Assembly (NCBI GenBank): GCA_035529155.1 | Contig: DATKXF010000058.1 | Coordinates: forward strand, 1-26,967 | Source of the DNA: JAAEEP01 sp035529155 | GTDB lineage: Archaea; Thermoplasmatota; Thermoplasmata; Methanomassiliicoccales; JAAEEP01 | Reading direction: 5' to 3' | DNA length: 26,967 bases | Shown: positions 7,661 to 15,497 of the stretch, piece by piece | How the letters are laid out: the number at the start of each line of letters is the position of its first letter | How positions within the stretch are numbered: the stretch's first letter is position 1 | The notes under the pieces: model-generated | Databases searched by the model: none | Seen by the model: the letters and a program-made list of their open reading frames with translations, nothing else | Told to the model about the DNA's origin: nothing | Made by a program: the position numbers and the translations under genes

Positions 7661-8533
7661 TCAGTTCACTCTCACGGTTGTGCCGCAGTTGCTGCCCATC
7701 AGCACCTGGTTGAAGATAGAGTTCGGTTCCCTTCCGTTCACCATATGCGCCTTCTTGACACCGTTCTCGATCGCCAGGCGGCATGCCTCTACCTTGGGAA
7801 GCATTCCTCCTGATACGATCCCGATCTCAATGAGATGGTCCATCTCGGCTATGGTGATGTCGGTGATGAGGGTATCCATGTTCCCGATCTCCCTCATCAC
7901 TCCGGGCACATCGGTAACCAGGACCATCTCCTCGCAGCCCAGCGCCTTTGCCAGATGCGCCGCTACGGTGTCGGCGTTGACGTTCATCTCCCTTCCCGAT
8001 TGGTCGACGCAGATGGGATAGATCACGGGCACGAAACCGCTGGCGCAGAGAACAGAGACGGTAGTGGGATCGATGCATTTCACTTCTCCAACATTGCCAA
8101 GATCCACCTTCAACCTGGTACCGTTCTCCTCAACCTCGACGGGGTCCTTCTTCTCACACATGACCGTCTTTCCCTCGCTGCCGGAGATGCCAATTGCCTT
8201 GACACCCGTGGCCTTCAGGGCGTCGACGATCTGGTCGTTGATCTTTGAGAGAACGTCCTTCACCACGTGGATGGCCTTGTCATCCGTGATGCGGAGTCCC
8301 GCAACCTTCTTGACCTCGAGTCCGCGAGCCTCCATCTCCTTGCTTATGTTCGGACCGCCCCCGTGGACGACGATGGGTTTAAGGCCCAGCGAGACCAGCA
8401 GGGCGATGTCATTGGATATGCGCTCCAAATCCCCGTTGCCGTTGAGGGAGTTCCCTCCGAACTTGATCAGGATCTTCTTTCCGCGAAGCTTCCATATCCG
8501 CGGAAATGACTGGGTCATCGCGTTCAGGTTCAC
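7661..8533 (-). CDS. argB: Acetylglutamate kinase
   Basis: Phosphorylates N-acetylglutamate with ATP, the second step to ornithine. The 290-residue protein has the amino-acid-kinase fold: ILIKFGGNSLNGN (about 21-33) for phosphate binding, PIVVHGGGPNISKEMEARG with the GGG nucleotide loop, MNVNADTVAAHLAKALG for acetylglutamate contacts, LVTDVPGVM, and SGGMLPKVEACRLAI toward the C-terminus. The GTG at 8533 is chosen because AGGTGATGAA precedes it directly. The argJ stop is 8 bases upstream, so translation is likely coupled. An internal ATG at 8518 lacks such a site. Whether arginine inhibits it cannot be decided here. The N-terminal segment before the first strand is about 20 residues, shorter than seems typical of arginine-sensitive hexameric enzymes. 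Confidence 0.95.
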   Translation of the reverse strand: MNLNAMTQSFPRIWKLRGKKILIKFGGNSLNGNGDLERISNDIALLVSLGLKPIVVHGGGPNISKEMEARGLEVKKVAGLRITDDKAIHVVKDVLSKINDQIVDALKATGVKAIGISGSEGKTVMCEKKDPVEVEENGTRLKVDLGNVGEVKCIDPTTVSVLCASGFVPVIYPICVDQSGREMNVNADTVAAHLAKALGCEEMVLVTDVPGVMREIGNMDTLITDITIAEMDHLIEIGIVSGGMLPKVEACRLAIENGVKKAHMVNGREPNSIFNQVLMGSNCGTTVRVN

Positions 8534-8541
8534 TTCATCAC

Positions 8542-9768
8542 CTATGTAGTGTACTCCGCGTTGATCTTAACGTACTCGTAGGAGAGGTCGCAGCCCCAGG
8601 CCTCAGCCGAGGAATTTCCTAGGCCTATATCCACCACGATGTGGATCTCCTTCTTCTTCAGCAGTTCCTTCAGAGGCTCCTCCCCGGTCCCGCAGGTCTG
8701 GATGAGGGGTTCCCCTTGTTCGTATATGGGTATCATGGTACCGTTGGCCCCCATAGCCAGATTCACCCTTTCAGGAACCATCTCTGCGCCCGAGTAGCCC
8801 AAAGCGCACAATATGCGCCCGTAGTTGGGGTCAGAGCCGAATATCGCGGTCTTCACCAGATTGGAGGACACGATGGCCTTCGCAGCCTTTCTCGCATCTT
8901 CGGTCGAACATGCACCCCTGACGACCACGGATATCAATTTTGTAGCTCCCTCCCCATCGAGTGCTACCTGCTTGGCAAGGAGCTTCGCGACATACCTCAC
9001 TCCCTCCCAGAAGGCTTCCGATTCGTCCGCGTTCATGCCCCCGGCGAGGCCGTTGGCCATGAGTACAGACATGTCGTTGGTGCTCTGATCGCCATCCACA
9101 TCGATCTGGTTGAAGCTTGAGTCCATAATGTCCTGCCATTTTCCGTCGAATCCGGGGGTAAGGCAGGCATCGGTAGCAATGAAACTGAGAGTTGTGGCGT
9201 GGAGTGCCTTCATGGCAGGGGAGATCATCCCGCTACCCTTGGCCATTCCCCCTATGGTCACCTTGGTGCCGTCCTCGAGAATCACCTCGCAGGCAGCCTC
9301 CTTGATCACGGTGTCGGTGGTCAGGATGGCCTGGGCGGCCTCCAAACCCTTCTTGCGGCCGCTGTCCAGATCTTTGACTATCTCCTTGATGCCTGAGAGT
9401 ATCTTCTCCGTCGGCAGGAAGCGGCCAATGATGCCCGTGGACACCACACCTACCAGTTCCCTTTCGAGACCGAGCAAGATGGCTGTCTGGGAAACCATGT
9501 CCATTGCATCCTTTATTCCCCTTTCTCCGGTAAGGGTGTTGGCATTGCCAGAGTTGATAATGAATGCCTGGAGCTGCTTTGGGTCTAGATCCATCATGAG
9601 CTTGAGGGGCGCGCCTTTCACCTTGTTCTGAGTGTAGGCGATAGCGCAGGACGCCTCCCTTTCGGAGTAGATGAGTGCCAGGTCGCGCTTGTGCTTCTTG
9701 ATGCCGCAGGCAATGCCAGCAGCCTTGAATCCCTTGGGGGATGTTATTCCCCCATCTATCACCTTCAT
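8542..9768 (-). CDS. argJ: Bifunctional-type ornithine acetyltransferase / N-acetylglutamate synthase
   Basis: Moves the acetyl group from acetylornithine to glutamate, releasing ornithine and recycling the acetyl group. Some members also use acetyl-CoA. The 408-residue precursor should self-cleave into alpha and beta chains. Visible motifs are INSGNANTLTGERG (71-84), VVSTGIIGRFLP (108-119, oxyanion-hole Thr-Gly), AKGSGMISPAM (176-186), the probable cleavage point Ala-Thr at 191/192 (HATTLSFIATDACLTP), and DGDQSTND (225-232). The stretch between KGSGM and the nucleophile Thr looks about four residues longer than in the usual PNMATML form. The ATG at 9768 is one base after the argC TGA. An in-frame GTG at 9777 would overlap argC and is less likely. 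Confidence 0.94.
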   Translation of the reverse strand: MKVIDGGITSPKGFKAAGIACGIKKHKRDLALIYSEREASCAIAYTQNKVKGAPLKLMMDLDPKQLQAFIINSGNANTLTGERGIKDAMDMVSQTAILLGLERELVGVVSTGIIGRFLPTEKILSGIKEIVKDLDSGRKKGLEAAQAILTTDTVIKEAACEVILEDGTKVTIGGMAKGSGMISPAMKALHATTLSFIATDACLTPGFDGKWQDIMDSSFNQIDVDGDQSTNDMSVLMANGLAGGMNADESEAFWEGVRYVAKLLAKQVALDGEGATKLISVVVRGACSTEDARKAAKAIVSSNLVKTAIFGSDPNYGRILCALGYSGAEMVPERVNLAMGANGTMIPIYEQGEPLIQTCGTGEEPLKELLKKKEIHIVVDIGLGNSSAEAWGCDLSYEYVKINAEYTT

Positions 9769-9769
9769 C

Positions 9770-10789
9770 TCAGACACCCAGCCCGGGGAAGTTCAATCCG
9801 GTCGTCTCGTCCAGCCCGAACATAATGTTCGCATTCTGGACCGCCTGGCCCGCGCCGCCCTTGGTGAGATTGTCGATCGTGGCCATGACCACTACATTCT
9901 TACCTCCGGCGAACTCAAACCCGATCTCGCAGAAGTTCGATCCGACGACCGAGGCGATGTTGGGTGTCCCATTGACACGAATGAAACGCTTTCCTTTGTA
10001 GAATTTTTCGTAAACGTTATAGAGTGATTCGTGGTCCATCTCCTTCTTGAGAGTCACGTAGCAAGTGGAGAGTATTCCACGCACTATGGGCACAAGATGG
10101 GGTGTGAAGACCACCTCGATCGTCCCGTTGCCCACGCTCTCCAAAGCCTGCTTTATCTCCGGGGTATGACGATGCTGGCCCACCTTGTAAGGAATTATTC
10201 CGGTGGCACAGGTAGGATGGTGGGTCATCTGCGCAGGTTCCATTCCCGCCCCCGATGTCCCGCTCTTTGCATCGACGATTAGCTTTCCCTCCACCAGGCC
10301 CTCGGAAAAAAGGGGTGCGGTGGCCAGTACAGAACATGTGGGGTAACATCCTGGATTGGCCACCAGCTCGGCGGAGGCAATGGCGTCATAGAAGAGCTCG
10401 GGTATCCCGTAGACGGCCTTCTTTAGATTGTCAACGTCCCTGTGATCGATCCCGTACCAATGGCGGTAGTCGCGAGGCGCCTTCAACCTGTAGTCCCCGC
10501 TCAGATCGACCACCTTTATTCCCTTCTCCAGGAGAGGGGGTGCGAAATCCATGGAGGCGCCGTGGGGCGTCGCCAGGAAAGCGAGGTCGATGTCGGAGTT
10601 CTCGCTCAAGCTCTCATCGAATCTGATGTCGACGAAGCCCTTAAGGAATGGATGGACCTTCGTGACCTTCAGACCGGCCTGCCTCCTCGAGGTGATGGTC
10701 ACCAGCTCCATCTCCGGATGGGTGCAGACCATGCGAGCGGTCTCCCCGCCCGTGTATCCCGATCCTCCGACTATACCAACCTTGATCAT
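9770..10789 (-). CDS. argC: N-acetyl-gamma-glutamyl-phosphate reductase
   Basis: NADPH-dependent reduction of acetylglutamyl phosphate to the semialdehyde, third step to ornithine. Of 339 residues, the normal size for the long ArgC type. The N-terminal dinucleotide fold begins VGIVGGSGYTGGE (4-16). The catalytic cysteine is C148 in ANPGCYPTC, followed by DAKSGTSGAG and a His-rich segment (GQHRHTPEI) that supplies the catalytic histidine. The ATG at 10789 places the Rossmann motif at the very N-terminus and has GAGAGTGATATC before it. A longer form from 10822 would add MRSSLRESDIE. Because the TATA-like TATTAATA sits only about 18 bases before 10822, transcription probably starts inside that extension. 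It leads the operon. Confidence 0.93.
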   Translation of the reverse strand: MIKVGIVGGSGYTGGETARMVCTHPEMELVTITSRRQAGLKVTKVHPFLKGFVDIRFDESLSENSDIDLAFLATPHGASMDFAPPLLEKGIKVVDLSGDYRLKAPRDYRHWYGIDHRDVDNLKKAVYGIPELFYDAIASAELVANPGCYPTCSVLATAPLFSEGLVEGKLIVDAKSGTSGAGMEPAQMTHHPTCATGIIPYKVGQHRHTPEIKQALESVGNGTIEVVFTPHLVPIVRGILSTCYVTLKKEMDHESLYNVYEKFYKGKRFIRVNGTPNIASVVGSNFCEIGFEFAGGKNVVVMATIDNLTKGGAGQAVQNANIMFGLDETTGLNFPGLGV

Positions 10790-10835
10790 CTCGATATCAC
10801 TCTCTCTTAAGGAACTGCGCATTGTGGAATTCGAG

Positions 10836-10843
10836 TATTAATA
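10836..10843 (-). promoter_or_regulatory. TATA box (BoxA) of the argCJBD operon
   Basis: TATTAATA on the minus strand. A start about 25 bases downstream would fall near 10814, leaving a leader of about 25 bases that contains the GAGAGTGAT ribosome-binding stretch before the argC ATG at 10789. A weaker alternative TATA (GAAATATG, 10850-10857) would make the longer argC form leaderless. Confidence 0.5.
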
Positions 10844-10857
10844 GTGATGTCATATTT

Positions 10858-10887
10858 CAGACACCATGCCCCCCAGGTGTTCGTCTG
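10858..10887. promoter_or_regulatory. Inverted repeat between divergent arg promoters
   Basis: CAGACACC on the left is answered by GGTGT-TCG-TCTG on the right, around a 10-base C-rich centre. It lies immediately upstream of the argC TATA box and about 80 bases upstream of the argG TATA box. That is where a shared operator or activator site would be expected. No matching repressor gene is identified in the window. Confidence 0.35.
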
Positions 10888-10968
10888 GGAACGGTACCAT
10901 ACATATCGGTCATCCTTGTCGGAATGAGGACGATAGATGTGGCAAATGTCGCTTGCGGGTCATCACGA

Positions 10969-10978
10969 ATATATATAC
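10969..10978 (+). promoter_or_regulatory. TATA box (BoxA) of argGH
   Basis: A run of ATATATATA preceded by GA-rich bases, centred about 31 bases before the argG ATG at 11005. The spacing predicts a transcript beginning a few bases before the ATG, in line with the lack of a Shine-Dalgarno site. Confidence 0.6.
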
Positions 10979-11004
10979 AAGCGGGAGTAAACGGCCCGAT
11001 TTAA

Positions 11005-12276
11005 ATGGTATCCAGTAATGACACTCGCGATAAGATCGTCCTGGCCTACTCCGGCGGATTGGACACCTCCATTGCCGTCAGGTGGCTCCAGGAGAAGTAC
11101 GACATGGACGTCATAGCGGTCTCCATCTACGTGGGACAGCCGGGCGACATGGACGCTACAATGGCCAAGGCCAAGAAGGTGGGCGCCGTCGATGCCTACG
11201 CCGTCGACGCGCAGGAGGAGTTCGTCAATAACTACGTATTCCCCTCACTGAAGGCTAACGCCATGTACGAAGACAAGTATCCCCTTGCCACAGCGATCGC
11301 AAGGCCGCTCATGGCTAAGATATTGGCGGACGTCGCGAAGAAAGAGGGAGCCAAGTACATAGCGCACGGCTGCACCGCCAAGGGGAACGACCAGGTGCGC
11401 TTCGACGTTTCCATCAACGCTCTAGCCCCTCACATCATGATCATCGCCCCCATGAGGCAGTGGATATACACCCGTGAGGAGGGCATCGAGTACGCGAAGG
11501 AACATGACATTCCAATACCTATCAAGAAGGCCACACCCTATTCGATTGACGAGAACCTGTGGGGAAGGAGCTGCGAGTGCGGCATCCTCGAGGACGCCTC
11601 GGTAGAGCCGCCTGAGGACGCCTACGAGTGGACGACCTCGCCGTTATCCGCTCCCGACGAGCCGGAATACCTCACTATTGAGTTTGAGAAGGGAGTACCT
11701 ACCGCCATAAACGGTGAGAAAATTCCTCCAGTCGACCTGATAAAGAAGGTCAATGAGATCGCTGGCAAGCACGGTGTGGGAAGAATAGATCACATCGAGG
11801 ACCGTCTGGTGGGCATTAAGAGCAGGGAGATCTACGAAGCTCCGTCCGCCGTCGTGCTGATCACAGCCCACAAGGACCTAGAGAACCTTGTGCTCTCCAA
11901 GGATCTGATGGCATTCAAGAAGTTGGTCGAGCAGAAGTACGCGGAACTCGCATACAACGGTCTGTGGTTCTCACCTCTCAAGGAAACCCTGGATGCCTTC
12001 GTCGACAAGAGCCAAGAATTCGTCACCGGATGGGTCAAGGTAAGGCTCTTCAAGGGTTCAGCTGTCGTTGTGGCGAGATCATCCCAATACTCATTATACG
12101 ACACAGCTATGTCTACCTACGACGAGGCGGACCAGTTCGATCACACCTCCGCTGAGGGATTCATATATTGCTGGGGCCTACCTCTGAGGATGGCAGCCAA
12201 GGCGTACAAGGAAAAGGTGGATATCAGTGAACAAGAAGGTCCTGTGGTTGGGGAGATTCAAGAAAGGAGCCAGTGA
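11005..12276 (+). CDS. argG: Argininosuccinate synthase
   Basis: Joins citrulline and aspartate using ATP to give argininosuccinate. Of 423 residues, slightly over the usual 400. The PP-loop ATP pyrophosphatase motif LAYSGGLDTS is at residues 13-22. Other family segments are IAHGCTAKGNDQVRFD (citrulline/aspartate site), KKATPYSIDENLWGRSCE, and GLWFSPLKETLDAF in the C-terminal half. Transcription is probably leaderless from the 10969-10978 TATA box, divergent from argC. The last 16 codons (SEQEGPVVGEIQERSQ) overlap the start of argH in another frame, and they account for part of the extra length. Confidence 0.95.
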   Translation: MVSSNDTRDKIVLAYSGGLDTSIAVRWLQEKYDMDVIAVSIYVGQPGDMDATMAKAKKVGAVDAYAVDAQEEFVNNYVFPSLKANAMYEDKYPLATAIARPLMAKILADVAKKEGAKYIAHGCTAKGNDQVRFDVSINALAPHIMIIAPMRQWIYTREEGIEYAKEHDIPIPIKKATPYSIDENLWGRSCECGILEDASVEPPEDAYEWTTSPLSAPDEPEYLTIEFEKGVPTAINGEKIPPVDLIKKVNEIAGKHGVGRIDHIEDRLVGIKSREIYEAPSAVVLITAHKDLENLVLSKDLMAFKKLVEQKYAELAYNGLWFSPLKETLDAFVDKSQEFVTGWVKVRLFKGSAVVVARSSQYSLYDTAMSTYDEADQFDHTSAEGFIYCWGLPLRMAAKAYKEKVDISEQEGPVVGEIQERSQ

Positions 12277-13672
12277 GTCCACTCTCCTCTTCACATCGTC
12301 CCTGACCGTGGACTCCAGGATGGCGTACCACGACATCATGGGCTCCCTGGCTCATGCAAGGATGCTGGGGCAGCAGGGGATCATATCCATCAAGGATCAA
12401 GAGGAGATCGTTGAGGGCCTCAGGTCAATCCTCTTCGACCTGGAGAACGGGGGTATCGAGTTCCCAGAGACCACCGAGGACATACACTCGGCCCTTGAGA
12501 TGGAGCTGACTGAGCGTATTGGGGAAGCAGGCGGAAGGCTTCACACCGCCCGCTCCAGGAACGATCAGGTGGCCACCGACCTCCACCTGTACCTGAGGGA
12601 CCGGTTGCTGGATACCATAGAGAATCTGGTCCATCTACAGGAGGTCATGGTCGACCTTTCCGAGGAGGGCATCGAGACGGTGATGCCAGGTTTCACCCAC
12701 CTGCAGCACGCGCAGCCCGTGACGCTGGGATACCATATGATGGCCCACTATCAGCGTATCCGGAGGGACATAGAGCGCCTAATCGACCTCTACAAGAGAG
12801 TGAATGTCTGCCCTCTAGGGTCAGCAGCTCTGGCCGGAACCACCTATCCCATCGACAGGGACCTGACTGCCAATTTACTGGGCTTCGACTCGCCCACCGC
12901 GAACGCCATGGACGCGGTGTCAGATAGGGATCTGGTCGCGGAGTACTGCTTCTGCGCCTCTCTGTGCATGATGCATCTCTCCTCAATATGCGAAGAACTG
13001 GTGATCTGGACCTCTCCTGAGTTCTCCTTCGTGGAGATGGATGACGAGTTCTCAACGGGTAGCTCGATAATGCCCCAGAAGAAGAACCCGGACGTGGCTG
13101 AACTGATCAGGGGAAGGAGCGCTGGAGTGCTTGGGGACCTGAACTCTGTCCTGGTAATGATGAAGGGACTCCCATTCGCCTACAACCGCGACCTGCAGGA
13201 GGACAAGGCAGCCCTGTTCAGGACGGCCGACACCCTCAACAGCTGCCTGGAGATCATGGCACCCATGATGCAGACGCTGACCTTCAAACAAGAGAACATG
13301 CTGGCCGCCGCAAAGAACGGTTTCCTGAACGCCACGGAACTGGCGGACTATCTGGTCGGAAAAGGTATGCCCTTCCGGGAGGCCCATGGAGTCGTTGGGC
13401 TGGTGGTCCAGAATGCATCCGAGAGGAACATCGGGATAGAGGACCTCTCCTTGGACGAGCTGCGTTCCTACTCCTCGCTCATCGATGACGATGTGTTCGA
13501 CATTCTTCCGATCGAAAAAGCGGTGGGAAGGAGAGAATCAGCTGGTGGCACCTCTCCCTCATCCGTTAAATCGCAGATCGAACAAGCCTTGAATTCAATT
13601 GTCGAACGGGGCGAGTTCGCTCGCGTGAAGCGTGAGGATATAGCCAAAGCGTTCGAGAAGCTGCAGAGCTAG
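12227..13672 (+). CDS. argH: Argininosuccinate lyase
   Basis: Splits argininosuccinate into arginine and fumarate, the last step of the pathway. Of 481 residues, fumarase/aspartase superfamily. Conserved regions are HTARSRNDQVATD (106-118), FTHLQHAQPVTLG (156-168), the signature loop GSSIMPQKKNPD (278-289) with the catalytic serine, and ATELADYLVGKGMPFR near the C-terminus. The GTG at 12227 is supported by AAGGTGGAT seven bases before it and by the VLWLGRF start expected of the family (compare LWGGRF). This places 50 bases of overlap with argG in a different frame. It ends 2 bases from the stop of the convergent gene at 13675. Confidence 0.95.
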   Translation: MNKKVLWLGRFKKGASESTLLFTSSLTVDSRMAYHDIMGSLAHARMLGQQGIISIKDQEEIVEGLRSILFDLENGGIEFPETTEDIHSALEMELTERIGEAGGRLHTARSRNDQVATDLHLYLRDRLLDTIENLVHLQEVMVDLSEEGIETVMPGFTHLQHAQPVTLGYHMMAHYQRIRRDIERLIDLYKRVNVCPLGSAALAGTTYPIDRDLTANLLGFDSPTANAMDAVSDRDLVAEYCFCASLCMMHLSSICEELVIWTSPEFSFVEMDDEFSTGSSIMPQKKNPDVAELIRGRSAGVLGDLNSVLVMMKGLPFAYNRDLQEDKAALFRTADTLNSCLEIMAPMMQTLTFKQENMLAAAKNGFLNATELADYLVGKGMPFREAHGVVGLVVQNASERNIGIEDLSLDELRSYSSLIDDDVFDILPIEKAVGRRESAGGTSPSSVKSQIEQALNSIVERGEFARVKREDIAKAFEKLQS

Positions 13673-13674
13673 GA

Positions 13675-14040
13675 TCATTCGCTAAAATAGAGGCGGTTCC
13701 ACTCCAGCTCGTGATCGATGTTCGCAACTCTCAGAATGCGGCTGAGCTTCTCGGTGATGCGGACCACTTCGTTGCTCTTTGAAGTCCCTCTGATGTAGAA
13801 CTCCTTGCGATCCAGCGGGAACACCAACCGCATTCTTCCCTTGCGGTTGTAACCTTCGGGCTTCCTATTCTTCTCCAGCTCTGACTGGTTCAGATGGATG
13901 AACATTCGAAGAACATCCTCATCCTCGGGAACCTGCCCCGTTTCTTGAAGGAAGGTGGTGAGCACCTCCGGGAAAACCTCTGCCAGGTCCTTGTATTCCA
14001 CATCATCTCTCAGAACGAAATGCCCGCTGGTAGCCTTCAT
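13675..14040 (-). CDS. Conserved-looking hypothetical protein, 121 aa
   Basis: Not recognised. The soluble 121-residue protein is rich in charged residues and has no membrane segment. It looks mixed alpha/beta: HFVLRDDVEYKDLAEVFPEV at the start, then LRMFIHLNQSELEKNR, a beta-like stretch RMRLVFPLDRKEFYIRG, and an amphipathic helix NEVVRITEKLSRILRVAN. The ATG at 14040 is chosen because a strong TATA element (14062-14075) lies about 28 bases before it. The longer frame to 14166 would run through that promoter and has AT-rich non-coding composition. It diverges from thiDN with about 135 bases between, and any link to thiamine synthesis is only positional. Confidence 0.65.
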   Translation of the reverse strand: MKATSGHFVLRDDVEYKDLAEVFPEVLTTFLQETGQVPEDEDVLRMFIHLNQSELEKNRKPEGYNRKGRMRLVFPLDRKEFYIRGTSKSNEVVRITEKLSRILRVANIDHELEWNRLYFSE

Positions 14041-14061
14041 CGACTTGTTCGATGGTAAAGT

Positions 14062-14075
14062 CCATATAAATATTT
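14062..14075 (-). promoter_or_regulatory. TATA box of the 121-aa gene, between TCGA palindromes
   Basis: Minus-strand AAATATTTATATGG, centred about 28 bases before the ATG at 14040, predicts a leaderless transcript. ATCGA-CTTGT-TCGAT (14039-14053) and TCGAGTCGA (14077-14085) flank it and could be binding sites for a regulator. Confidence 0.5.
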
Positions 14076-14146
14076 GTCGAGTCGATTGGGCTCTGGGGCA
14101 GGACATTAAAAGCCAGTGATTCGAGACCGAACAAAACAGACGAGGT

Positions 14147-14159
14147 AAATTAATAATAA
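14147..14159 (+). promoter_or_regulatory. TATA box of thiDN operon
   Basis: TAAATTAATAATA is centred about 24 bases before the thiDN ATG, which implies a leaderless transcript. I looked for the thiamine-pyrophosphate riboswitch core (CTGAGA and ACCTGATC-like segments) in 14041-14176 and did not see it. Confidence 0.5.
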
Positions 14160-14176
14160 GAGGCAATATTCAAGCC

Positions 14177-15493
14177 ATGCTAGCCGCACTTACCATCGCG
14201 GGCTCTGATTCCATCGGTGGCGCTGGATTGCAGGCCGATCTCAAGGCCTTTGGCGCTATAGGGGTGCACGGCACCTCGGTGGTAACCTGCGTGACCTCCC
14301 AGAACACCCAAGGCGTATTGGATATACGGCCGATGCCACTAGAGGTCATCGAGTCCCAGATGGAGGCCGTCCTGGGGGATGCTGAGATAGCAGCTGCCAA
14401 GACAGGGATGCTTCACTCCGCCGATATCGCCAGCACCGTGGTTCGAAGGCTAAGCGAAGAGGATTTTCCACTGGTTGTCGACCCCGTCCTGGTGGCAGGA
14501 GTGGGCGATTCGCTTCACTCCAAGGATCTGGTGGAGGCGCTCAGGAAAGAGGTGATGCCAAGGGCCACCGTGGTCACGCCCAACCTCCTAGAGGCACAGG
14601 AGCTTGTCGGATTCATGATATCGAATATTCAGGATGTCGAGAGGGCCTGCAGATCGCTACGGGATATGGGTGCGGAGGCGGTACTGATCAAGGGAGGACA
14701 CTCCTCGTCTAAGACCGCGGATGATGTTCTGTTCTTTGAAGAACGCTTCTATACCTACTCGAGTCCCAAGATCGAGTCGGTGGGTCACGGCGGTGGCTGC
14801 ACGCTCTCCGCCTACATAGCGGGCTTCATGGCAAAGGGAATGGAGCCTCCGGAGGCCGTCGAAAGAGCCAAGAGTTGCATATGGAAGGCCTTCGTCTCCA
14901 GCTACAGTGTTGGTAAAGGCGTTACGTTGGTGGACCCGCTGGCACCCATTGAGGAGGCAGCTGAGAAGTACGAGATATTGAGCCAGTTGAGAAGGGCAGT
15001 GGAGATCCTGGAATCTATCCTGCCCTCTTCGTGGGTTCCAGAAGTCGGTATGAATTTCGTCTTCGCGCTTCCCGGTGCCCGGACCCCAGAGGACATTTGC
15101 GGTGTCGAGGGTAGGATCTCACCAGCAAAGGGAAGACTTGTCCACGCCGCCTGCCTTGATTTCGGAGCTTCACAACACGTTGCCACCATAGCCCTTACCG
15201 CTATGCAGTTCGATCGCAAGATGCGTTCCGCCCTCAACCTGCGCTTCAGCGAGGGAAACCTGGAGAGGCTGATGGAGTCTGGACTTAAGGTGGGAAGCTT
15301 CTCCCGCTCGGACGAGCCAAAAGAGAGGAGGACCATGGAATGGGGAACGGAGAAGGCCATCATGGAGCTGGGCTACGTCCCTGATGCGGTATTCGATAGG
15401 GGAGGCATTGGCAAAGAGCCCATGATAAGGATGCTGGGTCAAGACCCCGAAGAGATCCTCGAAAAGGTGAGGATAATACTTGATTCACGGTGA
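14177..15493 (+). CDS. thiDN: ThiD-ThiN fusion: HMP/HMP-phosphate kinase with thiamine-phosphate synthase
   Basis: Makes hydroxymethylpyrimidine diphosphate and joins it to the thiazole phosphate to form thiamine phosphate. Residues 1-260 are ThiD of the ribokinase fold: LTIAGSDSIGGAGLQADLKA (5-24), VTSQNTQGVLDI (39-50), VDPVLVAGVG (101-110), TPNLLEAQEL, IKGGH, and the anion-hole/catalytic loop GHGGGCTLSAYIAG with C208 (GTGC is more usual). Residues about 275-438 are ThiN: GMNFVFALPGARTPEDICGV, KGRLVHAACLDFGASQH, ALNLRFSEGNLERL and a closing DAVFDRGGIGKEPMIRM. ThiN replaces ThiE in many archaea. Start at ATG 14177, leaderless. It leads the operon with three unrelated membrane/glycosyl genes. 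Confidence 0.94.
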   Translation: MLAALTIAGSDSIGGAGLQADLKAFGAIGVHGTSVVTCVTSQNTQGVLDIRPMPLEVIESQMEAVLGDAEIAAAKTGMLHSADIASTVVRRLSEEDFPLVVDPVLVAGVGDSLHSKDLVEALRKEVMPRATVVTPNLLEAQELVGFMISNIQDVERACRSLRDMGAEAVLIKGGHSSSKTADDVLFFEERFYTYSSPKIESVGHGGGCTLSAYIAGFMAKGMEPPEAVERAKSCIWKAFVSSYSVGKGVTLVDPLAPIEEAAEKYEILSQLRRAVEILESILPSSWVPEVGMNFVFALPGARTPEDICGVEGRISPAKGRLVHAACLDFGASQHVATIALTAMQFDRKMRSALNLRFSEGNLERLMESGLKVGSFSRSDEPKERRTMEWGTEKAIMELGYVPDAVFDRGGIGKEPMIRMLGQDPEEILEKVRIILDSR

Positions 15494-15497
15494 TCTA

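Noticed and set aside
10822..11004. Sixty-codon plus-strand ORF ending directly before the argG ATG.
   Set aside because: It runs through the argG TATA box and the argC promoter, has no ribosome binding site, and its peptide is not protein-like.
14041..14176. Possible thiamine-pyrophosphate riboswitch ahead of thiDN.
   Set aside because: The conserved core segments are absent and the TATA spacing leaves no leader for a riboswitch.
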